A stretch of DNA of 64,000 nt from Coprococcus phoceensis (GTDB lineage: Bacteria; Bacillota; Clostridia; Lachnospirales; Lachnospiraceae). Shown piece after piece: positions 10,334 to 19,600 of this stretch (position 1 is its first letter; the number at the start of each line of letters is the position of its first letter). The notes under the pieces were generated by a model. The model saw only the letters and a list, made by a program, of their open reading frames with translations. It searched no databases and was not told the origin of the DNA. The translations under genes were made by a program, and so were the position numbers. The stretch is from contig NZ_FNWC01000007.1 in assembly GCF_900104635.1 (NCBI RefSeq), positions 2,083,421 through 2,147,420 on the forward strand. The letters are read 5' to 3'.

Positions 10334-10486
10334 TCCCTTCTCCTCCTTTTCAGCAATTCAACCAACAATTATTTTGCTTCAAGTTTTATTATATCGCTTT
10401 TGTATATTATTTCAAATAATATTTTGTTTTTTTGTTCTTTTTGCACAAATATTTTTTTCTAATCACATAAAAGAACAAATAAAAAA

Positions 10487-10513
10487 CCGCAGTGGAAACA
10501 CGTTCTACTGCAG
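10487..10513 (-). terminator. Terminator after the purine gene pair
   Basis: On the minus strand, CTGCAGT pairs with ACTGCGG and is followed by TTTTTT. It lies 14 bases past the AICAR transformylase stop and upstream of the beta-galactosidase gene, so it separates the two units. Confidence 0.75.
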
Positions 10514-10526
10514 CTTTTGTTTCGAT

Positions 10527-11702
10527 TTAGTGATGGAACAGTCTGATTCCTGTAAACGCCATCGCCATATTATATTTGTCACATGTGCTGATTACATTGT
10601 CGTCACGAACGGATCCTCCCGGCTGCGCAATATATTTCACACCGCTTTTGTGAGCACGTTCGATATTATCTCCAAACGGGAAGAACGCATCTGAGCCTAA
10701 TGCTACATCTTCCAGCTTATCTAACCATGCACGTTTTTCTTCTCTTGTAAATACCGGCGGTTTTACTTTGAAGATATTCTGCCATGTTCCTTCTGCAAGT
10801 ACATCTTCATATTCATCTCCGATATATAAGTCAATTGAATTGTCTCTGTCTGCTCTTCCGATGCTGTCTACGAACTGAAGTCCCAGTACCTGTGGAGACT
10901 GACGAAGCCACCAGTTATCTGCTTTTTGTCCAGCAAGACGTGTACAGTGGATACGTGACTGCTGTCCGGCACCGATACCAATTGCCTGGCCATCTTTTGC
11001 ATAGCATACAGAATTTGACTGTGTATATTTTAATGTAATTAAAGCAATGGCAAGGTCAATTTTTGCCTGTTCTGTAATTTCTTTATTCTCTGTCACGACA
11101 TTCGATAATAATTCATCATCAATCACAAGCTCATTTCTTCCCTGCTCAAATGTAATTCCGAACACTTCTTTATGTTCGATTGGAGCCGGCTCGTAATTTG
11201 GATCGATCTCAATGATCGCATAATTTCCTTTTTTCTTCTGTTTTAAAAGTTCTAACGCTTCCGGTTCATACCCCGGTGCGATGACACCGTCTGATACCTC
11301 GCGTTTAATTAATTTTGCGGTTGCAACATCACACACATCTGACAGAGAAATAAAATCTCCGAAAGAAGACATTCTGTCCGCACCTCTTGCTCTTGCGTAT
11401 GCACACGCAAGTGGTGAAAGTTCTCCCATGTCGTCTACCCAATAGATTTTTGCCAATGTCTCATCTAATGGAAGTCCAACGGCTGCTCCTGCAGGTGATA
11501 CGTGTTTGAAAGAAGTTGCTGCCGGAAGTCCGGTTGCCCTCTTCAATTCTCTCACTAACTGCCAGCCGTTAAATGCATCTAAAAAGTTGATGTATCCCGG
11601 TTTTCCGCACAATACTTTGATTGGAAGTTCTCCGTTTTCCATATAGATCTTAGATGGTTTCTGATTTGGGTTACATCCGTATTTTAATTCTAATTCTTTC
11701 AT
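10527..11702 (-). CDS. AICAR transformylase, stand-alone (PurH2-like)
   Basis: A 391-residue protein matching the transformylase half of PurH (phosphoribosylaminoimidazolecarboxamide formyltransferase), which adds the formyl group to AICAR in the ninth step of purine synthesis. The substrate-binding KHVSPAGAA motif (about residue 67) and the downstream QSNSVCYAKDGQAIGIGAGQQSR and SDAFFPFGDNIERA segments are clear. The IMP cyclohydrolase half of bifunctional PurH is absent. That activity is probably supplied by the gene 11 bases upstream, so the two genes form a small operon that completes IMP. A GGAGCGAGA site precedes the ATG. Confidence 0.9.
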   Translation of the reverse strand: MKELELKYGCNPNQKPSKIYMENGELPIKVLCGKPGYINFLDAFNGWQLVRELKRATGLPAATSFKHVSPAGAAVGLPLDETLAKIYWVDDMGELSPLACAYARARGADRMSSFGDFISLSDVCDVATAKLIKREVSDGVIAPGYEPEALELLKQKKKGNYAIIEIDPNYEPAPIEHKEVFGITFEQGRNELVIDDELLSNVVTENKEITEQAKIDLAIALITLKYTQSNSVCYAKDGQAIGIGAGQQSRIHCTRLAGQKADNWWLRQSPQVLGLQFVDSIGRADRDNSIDLYIGDEYEDVLAEGTWQNIFKVKPPVFTREEKRAWLDKLEDVALGSDAFFPFGDNIERAHKSGVKYIAQPGGSVRDDNVISTCDKYNMAMAFTGIRLFHH

Positions 11703-11713
11703 CTGTCTCGCTC

Positions 11714-12427
11714 CTACTTATTCTTGTTTACAATCTTTGTCTCATAGTTTCCTGTTGCAATATCAATATAACGCACAAATAACGAAACTTTGTTGTCTTC
11801 ATTCAGACTGTTCCAAAGCATCTCCGTAAATGCCTCCATATCGTCTAAAATCCCAACTAATTTTGGCTCACCTTCAAAACTTGGAAGCGGATTGCCATCG
11901 CATTTATATGTATGAATAAAATGTCCTTCTCCTGCTACCGGATTCTCATATGCAAATGTATAACGGTTGCATGCATCCGGATTCCCATTATTGCTTTTCA
12001 AAATGGACATTGCATAATTGTATGTTCCATTTTCAATGTGCATAATTCCGGAAATACGAGGTGTATAGTTCGGTGCATCCGGCTCAAATTCTCTGCTTCT
12101 GAGAGACTGCTCAAACGTCAGCTGCTTGTCCATTCCCTCGTAGATAGTATCCGTCTGGTCACCGTTTGTCACAATTGTCTTATTTCCCAACACTCTTACC
12201 GGCGCATAAATAATCAAGCTTGGATCTGTTAATTTGGAAGGATCAAATGCCTGCGTGCGGATTCCTTCTCCCTCCTCTACGAATACACGATTTCTACTGT
12301 TCTCACTTCTTCCCATAATGAAGTATGCAGTCACTGCTTTCTTTCCGTCCGGCGTCTTTCCAATAATAATTCCACGCCCCGGATAAGCATTTCCCTGTAG
12401 CTCTTTTTCGATTGATAACATTTCCAT
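11714..12427 (-). CDS. purO: IMP cyclohydrolase, PurO type
   Basis: A 237-residue cytosolic protein of the PurO-like IMP cyclohydrolase family, which closes the purine ring of FAICAR to give IMP. Family-like segments include the N-terminal YPGRGIIIGKTPDGKKAV, the central TPRISGIMHIENG, and SNNGNPDACNRYTF. It is unrelated in fold to the cyclohydrolase domain of ordinary bacterial PurH, and its pairing with the stand-alone transformylase 11 bases downstream supports the call. The start at 12427 sits 7 bases after AAAGGAG; the ATG at 12433 is too close to that site. A TATAAT-like -10 box lies near 12479-12484. Confidence 0.85.
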   Translation of the reverse strand: MEMLSIEKELQGNAYPGRGIIIGKTPDGKKAVTAYFIMGRSENSRNRVFVEEGEGIRTQAFDPSKLTDPSLIIYAPVRVLGNKTIVTNGDQTDTIYEGMDKQLTFEQSLRSREFEPDAPNYTPRISGIMHIENGTYNYAMSILKSNNGNPDACNRYTFAYENPVAGEGHFIHTYKCDGNPLPSFEGEPKLVGILDDMEAFTEMLWNSLNEDNKVSLFVRYIDIATGNYETKIVNKNK

Positions 12428-12546
12428 GAACATTCTCCTTTTATCTTGTGATAATCGTTTCTCAACTTCTTCTTTTTTATTATAGCTTATAACTTCTTCT
12501 TATTGTATTACAATTTACTAATAAGTTCTTATAATGTTTATTAATA

Positions 12547-14328
12547 TCAAACCTCTTTTTCACTCCAAAAAAATCTTCCACTAAATGGTGCCAATACAAT
12601 CTCTCCGTCCCGAATCACTTCTATTTTCTTCTCTGTACTTCCGCCGTAAATATGCCAGTCACTGTTCATGCATTCCTCAAGTATTCGGTTTTCCGCCTCT
12701 TCTATGACACATTCCTGCTCTTCATCTGAAAAATTAAACACTGCCACAAGCGTCTTCTCTCCTTTTCCCCGCTCGTAAGCATACACAGACTGCTCCGTCG
12801 CATCATCCACAAGCCAACGAAACATCTCTCTGTCATACTCATCTTTATAAAGCTGTTCCTCCTGACAATACAACTCATTCAACTTCCGAATATAGTGATA
12901 AAATCCATCGTGCATCGGAAATTTCAGTAACTCCCAATCCTGCTGCCGCTTTTCATCCCACTCTCGGAACTGTGCAATCTCATTTCCCATGAAATTCAAC
13001 TTTTTCCCCGGATGGGTCATCATATACAAATAAAATGCACGGCACTGGCTGAATTTATCTTCATAATCTCCCCACATCTTCTGTATAATTGTCGCTTTTC
13101 CATGGACAACTTCATCGTGCGACAGTGCAAGAAGATAAAGTTCATTGTAAAAATAATCCATTGAAAATTTTAATTTGTAATAATGCTCCGGTCGTTCTTT
13201 TGGCGGAGTTTTAAAATAATTCAACGTATCGTTCATCCAGCCAAGATCCCATTTATAATCGAATCCCAGTCCATCGTATTCTACAGGAGCCGTCACTTTC
13301 AAAAACGTTGTCGAATCTTCTGCAATGAGCATCGCAGTCGGATGCAGTTTTTGCAATCCTGCATTCATATTTTTCATAAATGTAAGCGCACAAGGATTCA
13401 CGCCCCGATCCGGCTCTCCCTGCCAGTAAATCGCACGGCTGATTGCATCCATTCGTATTCCGTCAAAATGATACTCTTTCAGCCAGTAATTTGCGGCAGA
13501 CTGCAAAAAGCAGCAGACTTCCCGTCTGGAATAATCAAAATTTCTTGTTCCCCACTCACTGTCTGTCACATCACTTTGCACATACTCATACAACTCTGTT
13601 CCATCATATTTTGCCAGTCCATAATAATCCGTCGCAAAATGAATCGGAACAAAATCCATAATCACGCCGATTCCCGCCTGATGACATTTATCCACCAGCT
13701 CCATCAAATCTCTTGCAGTTCCATAACGTGATGTAGGACTGAAATATCCTGTATTCTGATACCCCCATGAACAGTCTGCCGGATGTTCGCTGAGCGGAAG
13801 AAATTCCAGATGTGTATACCCATTCTCTTTCGCATGTGCAATCAATTTATCTGCAATCTCATGATAGCGATACCAGCCATTTTCATCTTTCTCATTTGTT
13901 CTCCATGAACCGAGATGCACTTCATAAATATTAAGCGGTCTGTTATAATTTTTGTCTCTGTTTTTCATCCACACTTCATCGTGAAATCTGTATTCCGACA
14001 AATCCACAATATAAGAAGCGCTGTTCGGTCGAAGTTCCATACCGAAACCATACGGATCACAATGTTCTACTCTCCACCCTTCTTTCGTATAAATCACATA
14101 TTTATACATCATCCCGACTTTTGCCCACTCACATTTCAGTTCATAAACTCCGCTTTTTTCAAGCGGAATCATTTCCTCTTCCGTCCATTGATTAAATTCT
14201 CCAAACACCGTAACTTTAGACGCCCCCGGTGCGTAAGTCCGAAACATCACTCCGTCTTTTTCTTCATGTGCTCCAAAATATTCATATGCGTCAAATGCCT
14301 GACCCTCATAAAATTCCTGAAGTTTCAT
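12547..14328 (-). CDS. glgB: 1,4-alpha-glucan branching enzyme
   Basis: GlgB makes alpha-1,6 branches in glycogen. The 593-residue protein has an N-terminal CBM48-like domain (FGEFNQW), then the GH13 barrel with YEVHLGSWR, the nucleophile segment FDGIRMDAISRA, the acid/base segment LIAEDST and ALSHDEVVHGK, and a C-terminal beta domain. It starts 1 base after the stop of the aldo/keto reductase gene, with AAGGAG overlapping that stop, so it is the third gene of a cdsB-like, aldo/keto reductase, glgB operon. No other glycogen genes are nearby. It is shorter than the ~630-730 residues of many GlgB proteins because the N-terminal extension is short. Confidence 0.93.
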   Translation of the reverse strand: MKLQEFYEGQAFDAYEYFGAHEEKDGVMFRTYAPGASKVTVFGEFNQWTEEEMIPLEKSGVYELKCEWAKVGMMYKYVIYTKEGWRVEHCDPYGFGMELRPNSASYIVDLSEYRFHDEVWMKNRDKNYNRPLNIYEVHLGSWRTNEKDENGWYRYHEIADKLIAHAKENGYTHLEFLPLSEHPADCSWGYQNTGYFSPTSRYGTARDLMELVDKCHQAGIGVIMDFVPIHFATDYYGLAKYDGTELYEYVQSDVTDSEWGTRNFDYSRREVCCFLQSAANYWLKEYHFDGIRMDAISRAIYWQGEPDRGVNPCALTFMKNMNAGLQKLHPTAMLIAEDSTTFLKVTAPVEYDGLGFDYKWDLGWMNDTLNYFKTPPKERPEHYYKLKFSMDYFYNELYLLALSHDEVVHGKATIIQKMWGDYEDKFSQCRAFYLYMMTHPGKKLNFMGNEIAQFREWDEKRQQDWELLKFPMHDGFYHYIRKLNELYCQEEQLYKDEYDREMFRWLVDDATEQSVYAYERGKGEKTLVAVFNFSDEEQECVIEEAENRILEECMNSDWHIYGGSTEKKIEVIRDGEIVLAPFSGRFFWSEKEV

Positions 14329-14329
14329 A

Positions 14330-15325
14330 CTAATTCTCCTTCAATACAATCTCATCTATTTTTTCTAACTCTTCCTTCGTAAACGCTGCACTTTCAAGCA
14401 CTTTTAAATTCTCCAAAATCTGTTCTGGTTTCGATGCACCAATCAGAACACTTGTCACATCCTCATCTTTTCGCACCCATTTCAGCGCCATCTGTGCAAG
14501 ACTTTCTCCGCGCTCTTTTGCAATTTCATTCAATTGCTGAATTTTCTGCATCTTCGCTTGCACTGTCTTCTCCTGTAAAAATCTTCCATCGGTACGGATT
14601 CTGCTGTCCTGTGGAATCCCATTCAGATAGCGGTCTGTCAGCATTCCCTGTGCCAGCGGGCTAAATGCGATGATTCCTTTTCCCTCTTCTCGCGCTGCCG
14701 CTTTCAATCCATTTTCCTCAATCGTACGGTCAAAAATAGAGTATCTGTTTTGATTAATTACAAACGGACAATTCAAATCTTTCAAAATCGCACATGCCTT
14801 TTTCATCGTCTCCCCATCGTAATTAGATATTCCCGCATACAAAGCTTTTCCACTCTTAACAGCGGTGTCAAGCGCTCCCATCGACTCTTCAAGCGGCGTC
14901 TCAGGATCCATACGGTGATGGTAAAAAATATCGACATACTCAAGCCCCATTCTCTTTAGGCTCTGATCCAGACTTGCCAGCATATATTTGCGGCTTCCAA
15001 AGTCGCCATAAGGCCCGTCCCACATCAAATACCCTGCCTTCGTGCTGATGATCATTTCATCTCGATGCGCTTTCATCTCCTTCTTCAAAATACGCCCGAA
15101 ATTTTTCTCTGCACTTCCCGGTTCCGGTCCGTAATTGTTTGCCAGATCAAAATGTGTGATTCCGTTGTCAAATGCCGTAAAACACATCTGTTTCATCGTT
15201 TCAAAATTTCCGGTATCTCCAAAATTATGCCACAGACCGAGCGAAACCTCTGGAAGTTTCAACCCACTCTTACCACATCGATTATAATTCATCGTTTCAT
15301 ATCTGTTTTTCTCTGCCTGATACAT
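14330..15325 (-). CDS. Aldo/keto reductase (YghZ-like)
   Basis: A 331-residue NAD(P)H-dependent aldo/keto reductase, closest in pattern to the YghZ/L-glyceraldehyde-3-phosphate reductase group. Catalytic D and Y are in FDLANNYGPEPGSAE, the lysine in IISTKAGY, and histidine in YHHRMDP; GISNYDGE and SVLIGASKPEQI fit the cofactor-binding region. The chosen ATG follows AGGTGA by 5 bases, and that site is formed by the end of the upstream gene; a GTG at 15334 is a weaker option. It is tightly linked to cdsB-like and glgB genes. The physiological substrate is unknown. Confidence 0.88.
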   Translation of the reverse strand: MYQAEKNRYETMNYNRCGKSGLKLPEVSLGLWHNFGDTGNFETMKQMCFTAFDNGITHFDLANNYGPEPGSAEKNFGRILKKEMKAHRDEMIISTKAGYLMWDGPYGDFGSRKYMLASLDQSLKRMGLEYVDIFYHHRMDPETPLEESMGALDTAVKSGKALYAGISNYDGETMKKACAILKDLNCPFVINQNRYSIFDRTIEENGLKAAAREEGKGIIAFSPLAQGMLTDRYLNGIPQDSRIRTDGRFLQEKTVQAKMQKIQQLNEIAKERGESLAQMALKWVRKDEDVTSVLIGASKPEQILENLKVLESAAFTKEELEKIDEIVLKEN

Positions 15326-15330
15326 CTGAA

Positions 15331-16614
15331 TCACCTGTTTCCCTTTCTCTGTAAAATGTCCAAAATTGTTTTCTCAGTTCCTATCATTCCCGGCGAGGCA
15401 ATCTCTCCCATATTCCGCATTGTCTCCTCTGGTGTATTTCCGATAATTCCATGCACATCGTCAATATAGACGCCGTCCATCGCAAGCTCCGCCGATTGAT
15501 ATGCCGCATCTACAGCCGCAATCCCTTTCATCGTGCACCCTTGATTTCCGCCATCGCAGATCATTCCCGTAATACTTCCTGCCATATTATTAATCGTATG
15601 TTCCATCATCTCTACGGTTCCTCCACGCAGATACACAAGTGCGCAAGCCATTCCGGTCCCCGCCGCAATGGCACAGCCACAAAATGCAGACAGTTTTCCG
15701 GAATATTCTTTGATATACATACAGATCAAATAACTCAATGCGGTCGCCCGCAGAAGCTGTTCTTTTGAATATCCATTTACTTTATAGGCTGCATACAGCG
15801 GCATCGTCGCAATAATTCCATGCGCTCCCGACCCTGTAATACTCATCGCCGGTTTATCCAAACCAATCACTCTCGCCTCAATCGCCGCATTACAAAGAAG
15901 TGACGCTGTCTTTTTTTCCTCTCCAGAAAAAACCATTCCTCCATTTTTTCTTAACAAAGATTTTGCAAATGTCGTTCTTTCACTGGTCATCCCCGCTTCA
16001 AACAGCTCCAAATTCACACGATATGCCTCCCATATAAATTCCAGTTCCGACACATCTGCAATATCTGCATACTCGCATAGCTGCCGAAATGTATACCTGT
16101 GAATTTGCGGTTTTTCTTCTGCCTCTCCACCTTTTGTTTTCTCTTTTGAGTTAGCAAAACGCACTTCTCCATTTACTACAATTCCAGTAATATTCGTGTG
16201 TGTATCTTCAATTGTCACAACTGCCTGATCAAGCTTTGTCTTTACTTCCACTTCTATAAATATTCTACTAGAAATATCCTGAAGTATAACCTGCACTTTT
16301 CCCTGTTTCACAAGTTTTTCTGCTCTTTCTGCGTCCTTTTGCTTTACATCTGAAAGCGATTCCAATCCCAATTCTTCATTTCCAGCAATTGCTCCGAGTG
16401 CCGCTGCAAACTCGCTCCCAACTTCTCTACTGTTTGGAATTCCACATGTAAATGCATTCTTATACATGCCGCTATTCAACTTCACCGTGACAGATATAAC
16501 TTCGCCGCTTGTATAACTTCTCGCCTTCGCAGCTGCAAATGCAATCGCCCCCGGTTCTGTCACTCCGAGTGCGGGTCTCATATCTGACCGAATCAGCCTT
16601 GTAAGTTCTTCCAC
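15331..16614 (-). CDS. L-cysteine desulfidase / serine dehydratase-alpha-like protein (UPF0597)
   Basis: A 427-residue cytosolic protein of the CdsB/UPF0597 family. Members break down L-cysteine to pyruvate, sulfide and ammonia with an Fe-S cluster, though some have no proven activity. Seen here: LGVTEPGAIA near the N terminus, FTCGIPNS, MSITGSGAHGI, the cysteine motif CGCAIAAGTG and CDGGNQGCTMK, which supply likely cluster cysteines. The start is a GTG at 16614, preceded by a strong AAGGAGGG site. The downstream gene's ribosome site overlaps its stop. A link to sulfur or selenium donor supply is possible but speculative. Confidence 0.8.
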   Translation of the reverse strand: MEELTRLIRSDMRPALGVTEPGAIAFAAAKARSYTSGEVISVTVKLNSGMYKNAFTCGIPNSREVGSEFAAALGAIAGNEELGLESLSDVKQKDAERAEKLVKQGKVQVILQDISSRIFIEVEVKTKLDQAVVTIEDTHTNITGIVVNGEVRFANSKEKTKGGEAEEKPQIHRYTFRQLCEYADIADVSELEFIWEAYRVNLELFEAGMTSERTTFAKSLLRKNGGMVFSGEEKKTASLLCNAAIEARVIGLDKPAMSITGSGAHGIIATMPLYAAYKVNGYSKEQLLRATALSYLICMYIKEYSGKLSAFCGCAIAAGTGMACALVYLRGGTVEMMEHTINNMAGSITGMICDGGNQGCTMKGIAAVDAAYQSAELAMDGVYIDDVHGIIGNTPEETMRNMGEIASPGMIGTEKTILDILQRKGNR

Positions 16615-16663
16615 AAGACTCCCTCCTTAAATATACATATATGCTTTCTCTTATCATACTACA

Positions 16664-16687
16664 AAAGGGAGGTTTGCACCTCCCTTT
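16664..16687. terminator. Terminator after fucosidase 1
   Basis: A 9-bp stem (AAAGGGAGG with CCTCCCTTT) with a six-base loop lies just past the fucosidase stop at 16695 on the minus strand. The plus side has a longer T-run than the minus side. It separates the fucosidase gene from the cysteine desulfidase operon. Confidence 0.7.
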
Positions 16688-16694
16688 TTTTGAA

Positions 16695-19600
16695 TTATCT
16701 TATTTTCTTTTTCATTTGACGAATAACTGCAAATACAGATGCCAATACTGCTGCAAGTAACACAATCGGAGTTGCGGAATCTCCCGTAACCGGTTTGTTT
16801 CCACTGCTTGTATTGCTGTTATTACCACCACTGGTATTATTATTTTCAGGTTTTGGTGTCACACTTGTTTTCTCAACAAGTTTATCCGCCGCATCTGCCA
16901 ATTGATGAATTGCAGCATCTACTTCTTCTTGAGTTGCACTTTCTTTATCCAGCATTGCTTTTGCATTTTTAAGTGCTCCTTCGTAAACCGTCCAACCCTC
17001 CTTTGTATAACCTTCCTGTTTGTAATATCCAATACATTCATCGTAGTATTTTTGCAGTTTCGATTTATCAACTGCTGTCGGTAATTTGGCAACTGTTCTT
17101 TCTTCCTCAAAACCACAGGCAACACAAGCTCTTCTTTCTAAACCTTCTTCTTTGTCTGTCGCCTCTTTCACTACTTCCCACTGACCAAACTTATGTCCCA
17201 AAGCCGGAATCACTGTGCTTTCTTTCACTGTTACACCACACTGTAAGCATACTACTTTTCCTGTAGCTCCATCTTCCGTACAAGTTGGTTCTTTTGCACC
17301 TTGAATTTCTGTTTTCTCATGTTCGCATGCTTTGAATACTGCTTCAATTGTAACATCTGTATCAGATTCTACTGTATAACGACTTACCGCGCCAACTGAT
17401 TTTCCGTTTACAAGCACATCTTTGATAGAATAACCTGCATTTGCTTTTATCGCAAATGTTTTCAATTTCCCTGCCTGCACTTTCATCGTGCCATTTTCAT
17501 CTAGTTTGCCCGTTACCGGTGTAATCATACCGTTTTCTCCAGCTTTTGTTGTCACTGTAATCATAATCGGCTCTGCTTTTTCATAAAGTGCAATCTCTCT
17601 CGCCGTAGGATGTTCTCCTCCTGCCATTGTCTTTGCAGTCAAACGAATCTTATCTGTCTTAATCACTTCTTTGAACACAGCATCCTGAGCCGCTGTTGAA
17701 TTGCCTTGGTTTTTAAATGTTCCACTGCAGACCTCTTTCCAAACAGTCTTTCCGGCGTCATCTGTTCCTGTTGCCGCCTCAATAATATAATTTCCAACTG
17801 TACCAGTATCTCCCGCTTTTGGAATATATGTCAATTTTGCAATCTCTTTTGCTTCTTTCAGCGTCATCTCAACACTGATTCCGTTTGGATGATTTTTCAG
17901 TTTTCCAGCATCCCCCCACTGTGCATGCCAAAATGTGTCAAGATTTTCATCAAACGCATTCTCAATGCCCTGTTTATGCTCTGCTGTTTTTTCTTCCGAT
18001 GTCGCCGTCACTGTCTTGTATACATCTTTTGGAAGTTTTTCTGCTGTCACATCTTCCGGCTGTCTTTCCTGATCTAAAATCGTAATCTTTGCTTTCGATG
18101 TAAATCCAAGAATCAGACCTTCATTCTTTGTAGATAATTCTTCTGTAAAGTACTGGTCTCCGGTATCTTTTGTATTCCGTCTCGTAATCACAACAACGTC
18201 TTTTTCTTTCTCTCCATCTGCAAATGTTACCGTTGCTGTTCCTTCTGTATCAAAATCATCTTGAATTGCAGTTCCCGGATTAGGCGCTACTGTCACAGTT
18301 GCCTCTCCCTTGCTTCCGCCGACACGAACTAATTTCATCTTCATCTCAGAATCTTCTTTCATCGTGTACTCTGCTTTCTCGATTCCTACCATTCCAAGAC
18401 CGCCATTATTAATTACATATGCACCTTCTATACCAATTGCTTTGTTGTCATTGTTGGTAACTTCCAGTTTCAATGTATGTTCTCCGTCCTCCAAATCATC
18501 AGACGTGAAAATAATCTGACCAACCGCTCTCTTAGATGCATTCGTATTAATCTCCACTGCTTTTCCGTCTACTGTCACAGTTGCCTTTCCATGTCCGGAA
18601 TCTAATGTACCGATAAGATATACTTTTGATCCTTTAAATTTCATTTCAAAAGAAGCACCTTTTTTTGCCCACACATTTGTGCCATTCAAATATTGACTTC
18701 CATCTTCCTTTGTCCACCCATTACTGAATGTAAATGCTTCATCTCTTTCATCAATGACCTGCATTCCTTCCGGAGCTGCTGATGGTGACTCAAAATCAGA
18801 AGTCGCTTTGTATACTCCTACTTCCGAAATCATCGGCACTTCTTTACTCGTTGTAACTGTAATACGAATTTTATCTGCTTTTACAACGCCTTCTCTGCAA
18901 AGTCTCTTTGCACCGATTGTTGTTCCCTGATCAAATACTTTCCAGTCACTTCCTTCATTACTATACTCTACTTTGAACTGTTTAATACGCTGGCCGAACT
19001 GAATCGCCTCTTCAATCGATACAACATCAAATGATTTCGTTCCGCCAAGATCTACTACTAGCTGACCTGTTGTCGTATTATCGTTCACAGTCCAATATGT
19101 ATCATCTTTTCCATCTAATACATTTTCCGGTGAATAAGCCACATCATTACCACGCACTTCTGTTGCTTTTGCAGTTCCATGTGCTGCTAAGTTAGATTTG
19201 AACGTTTCTTTGATGTTCTGTCCAAATTCTTTCACTCTCTGTAAGATTGCCTCATCAATCTTTCCCTGTGTATTTGGAGGAATATTCAAAAGCAGCGGCG
19301 AGTTATGTCCAACAGAATTGAAATACATTCCCGCAAGATCCTCCACACTCTTTGGCGTATTCTTCGTTGTTCCCCAGAACCAGCCGGAAGTAATACGCGC
19401 ATCACTTTCCGGAACCGTCCACTGGTTTCCGTCTTCGTAACCAACTGTGTAGGCGCCTACTTTTTTACTGTCAATTGTATTATTATCATAATTTACTTTT
19501 GATTTTGACCATGTCTCTTCGTTCGCATATCCGAGCTCATTTCCAATCCATCTTACTGTTGTGTAAGCTTCCGCCCCAAACAGCATACAGTCTGAATCAA

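Noticed and set aside
13183..13731. A 182-codon plus-strand frame inside glgB
   Set aside because: It lies antisense to a clear GH13 gene, has no family-like content or ribosome site, and its composition reflects the opposite strand.
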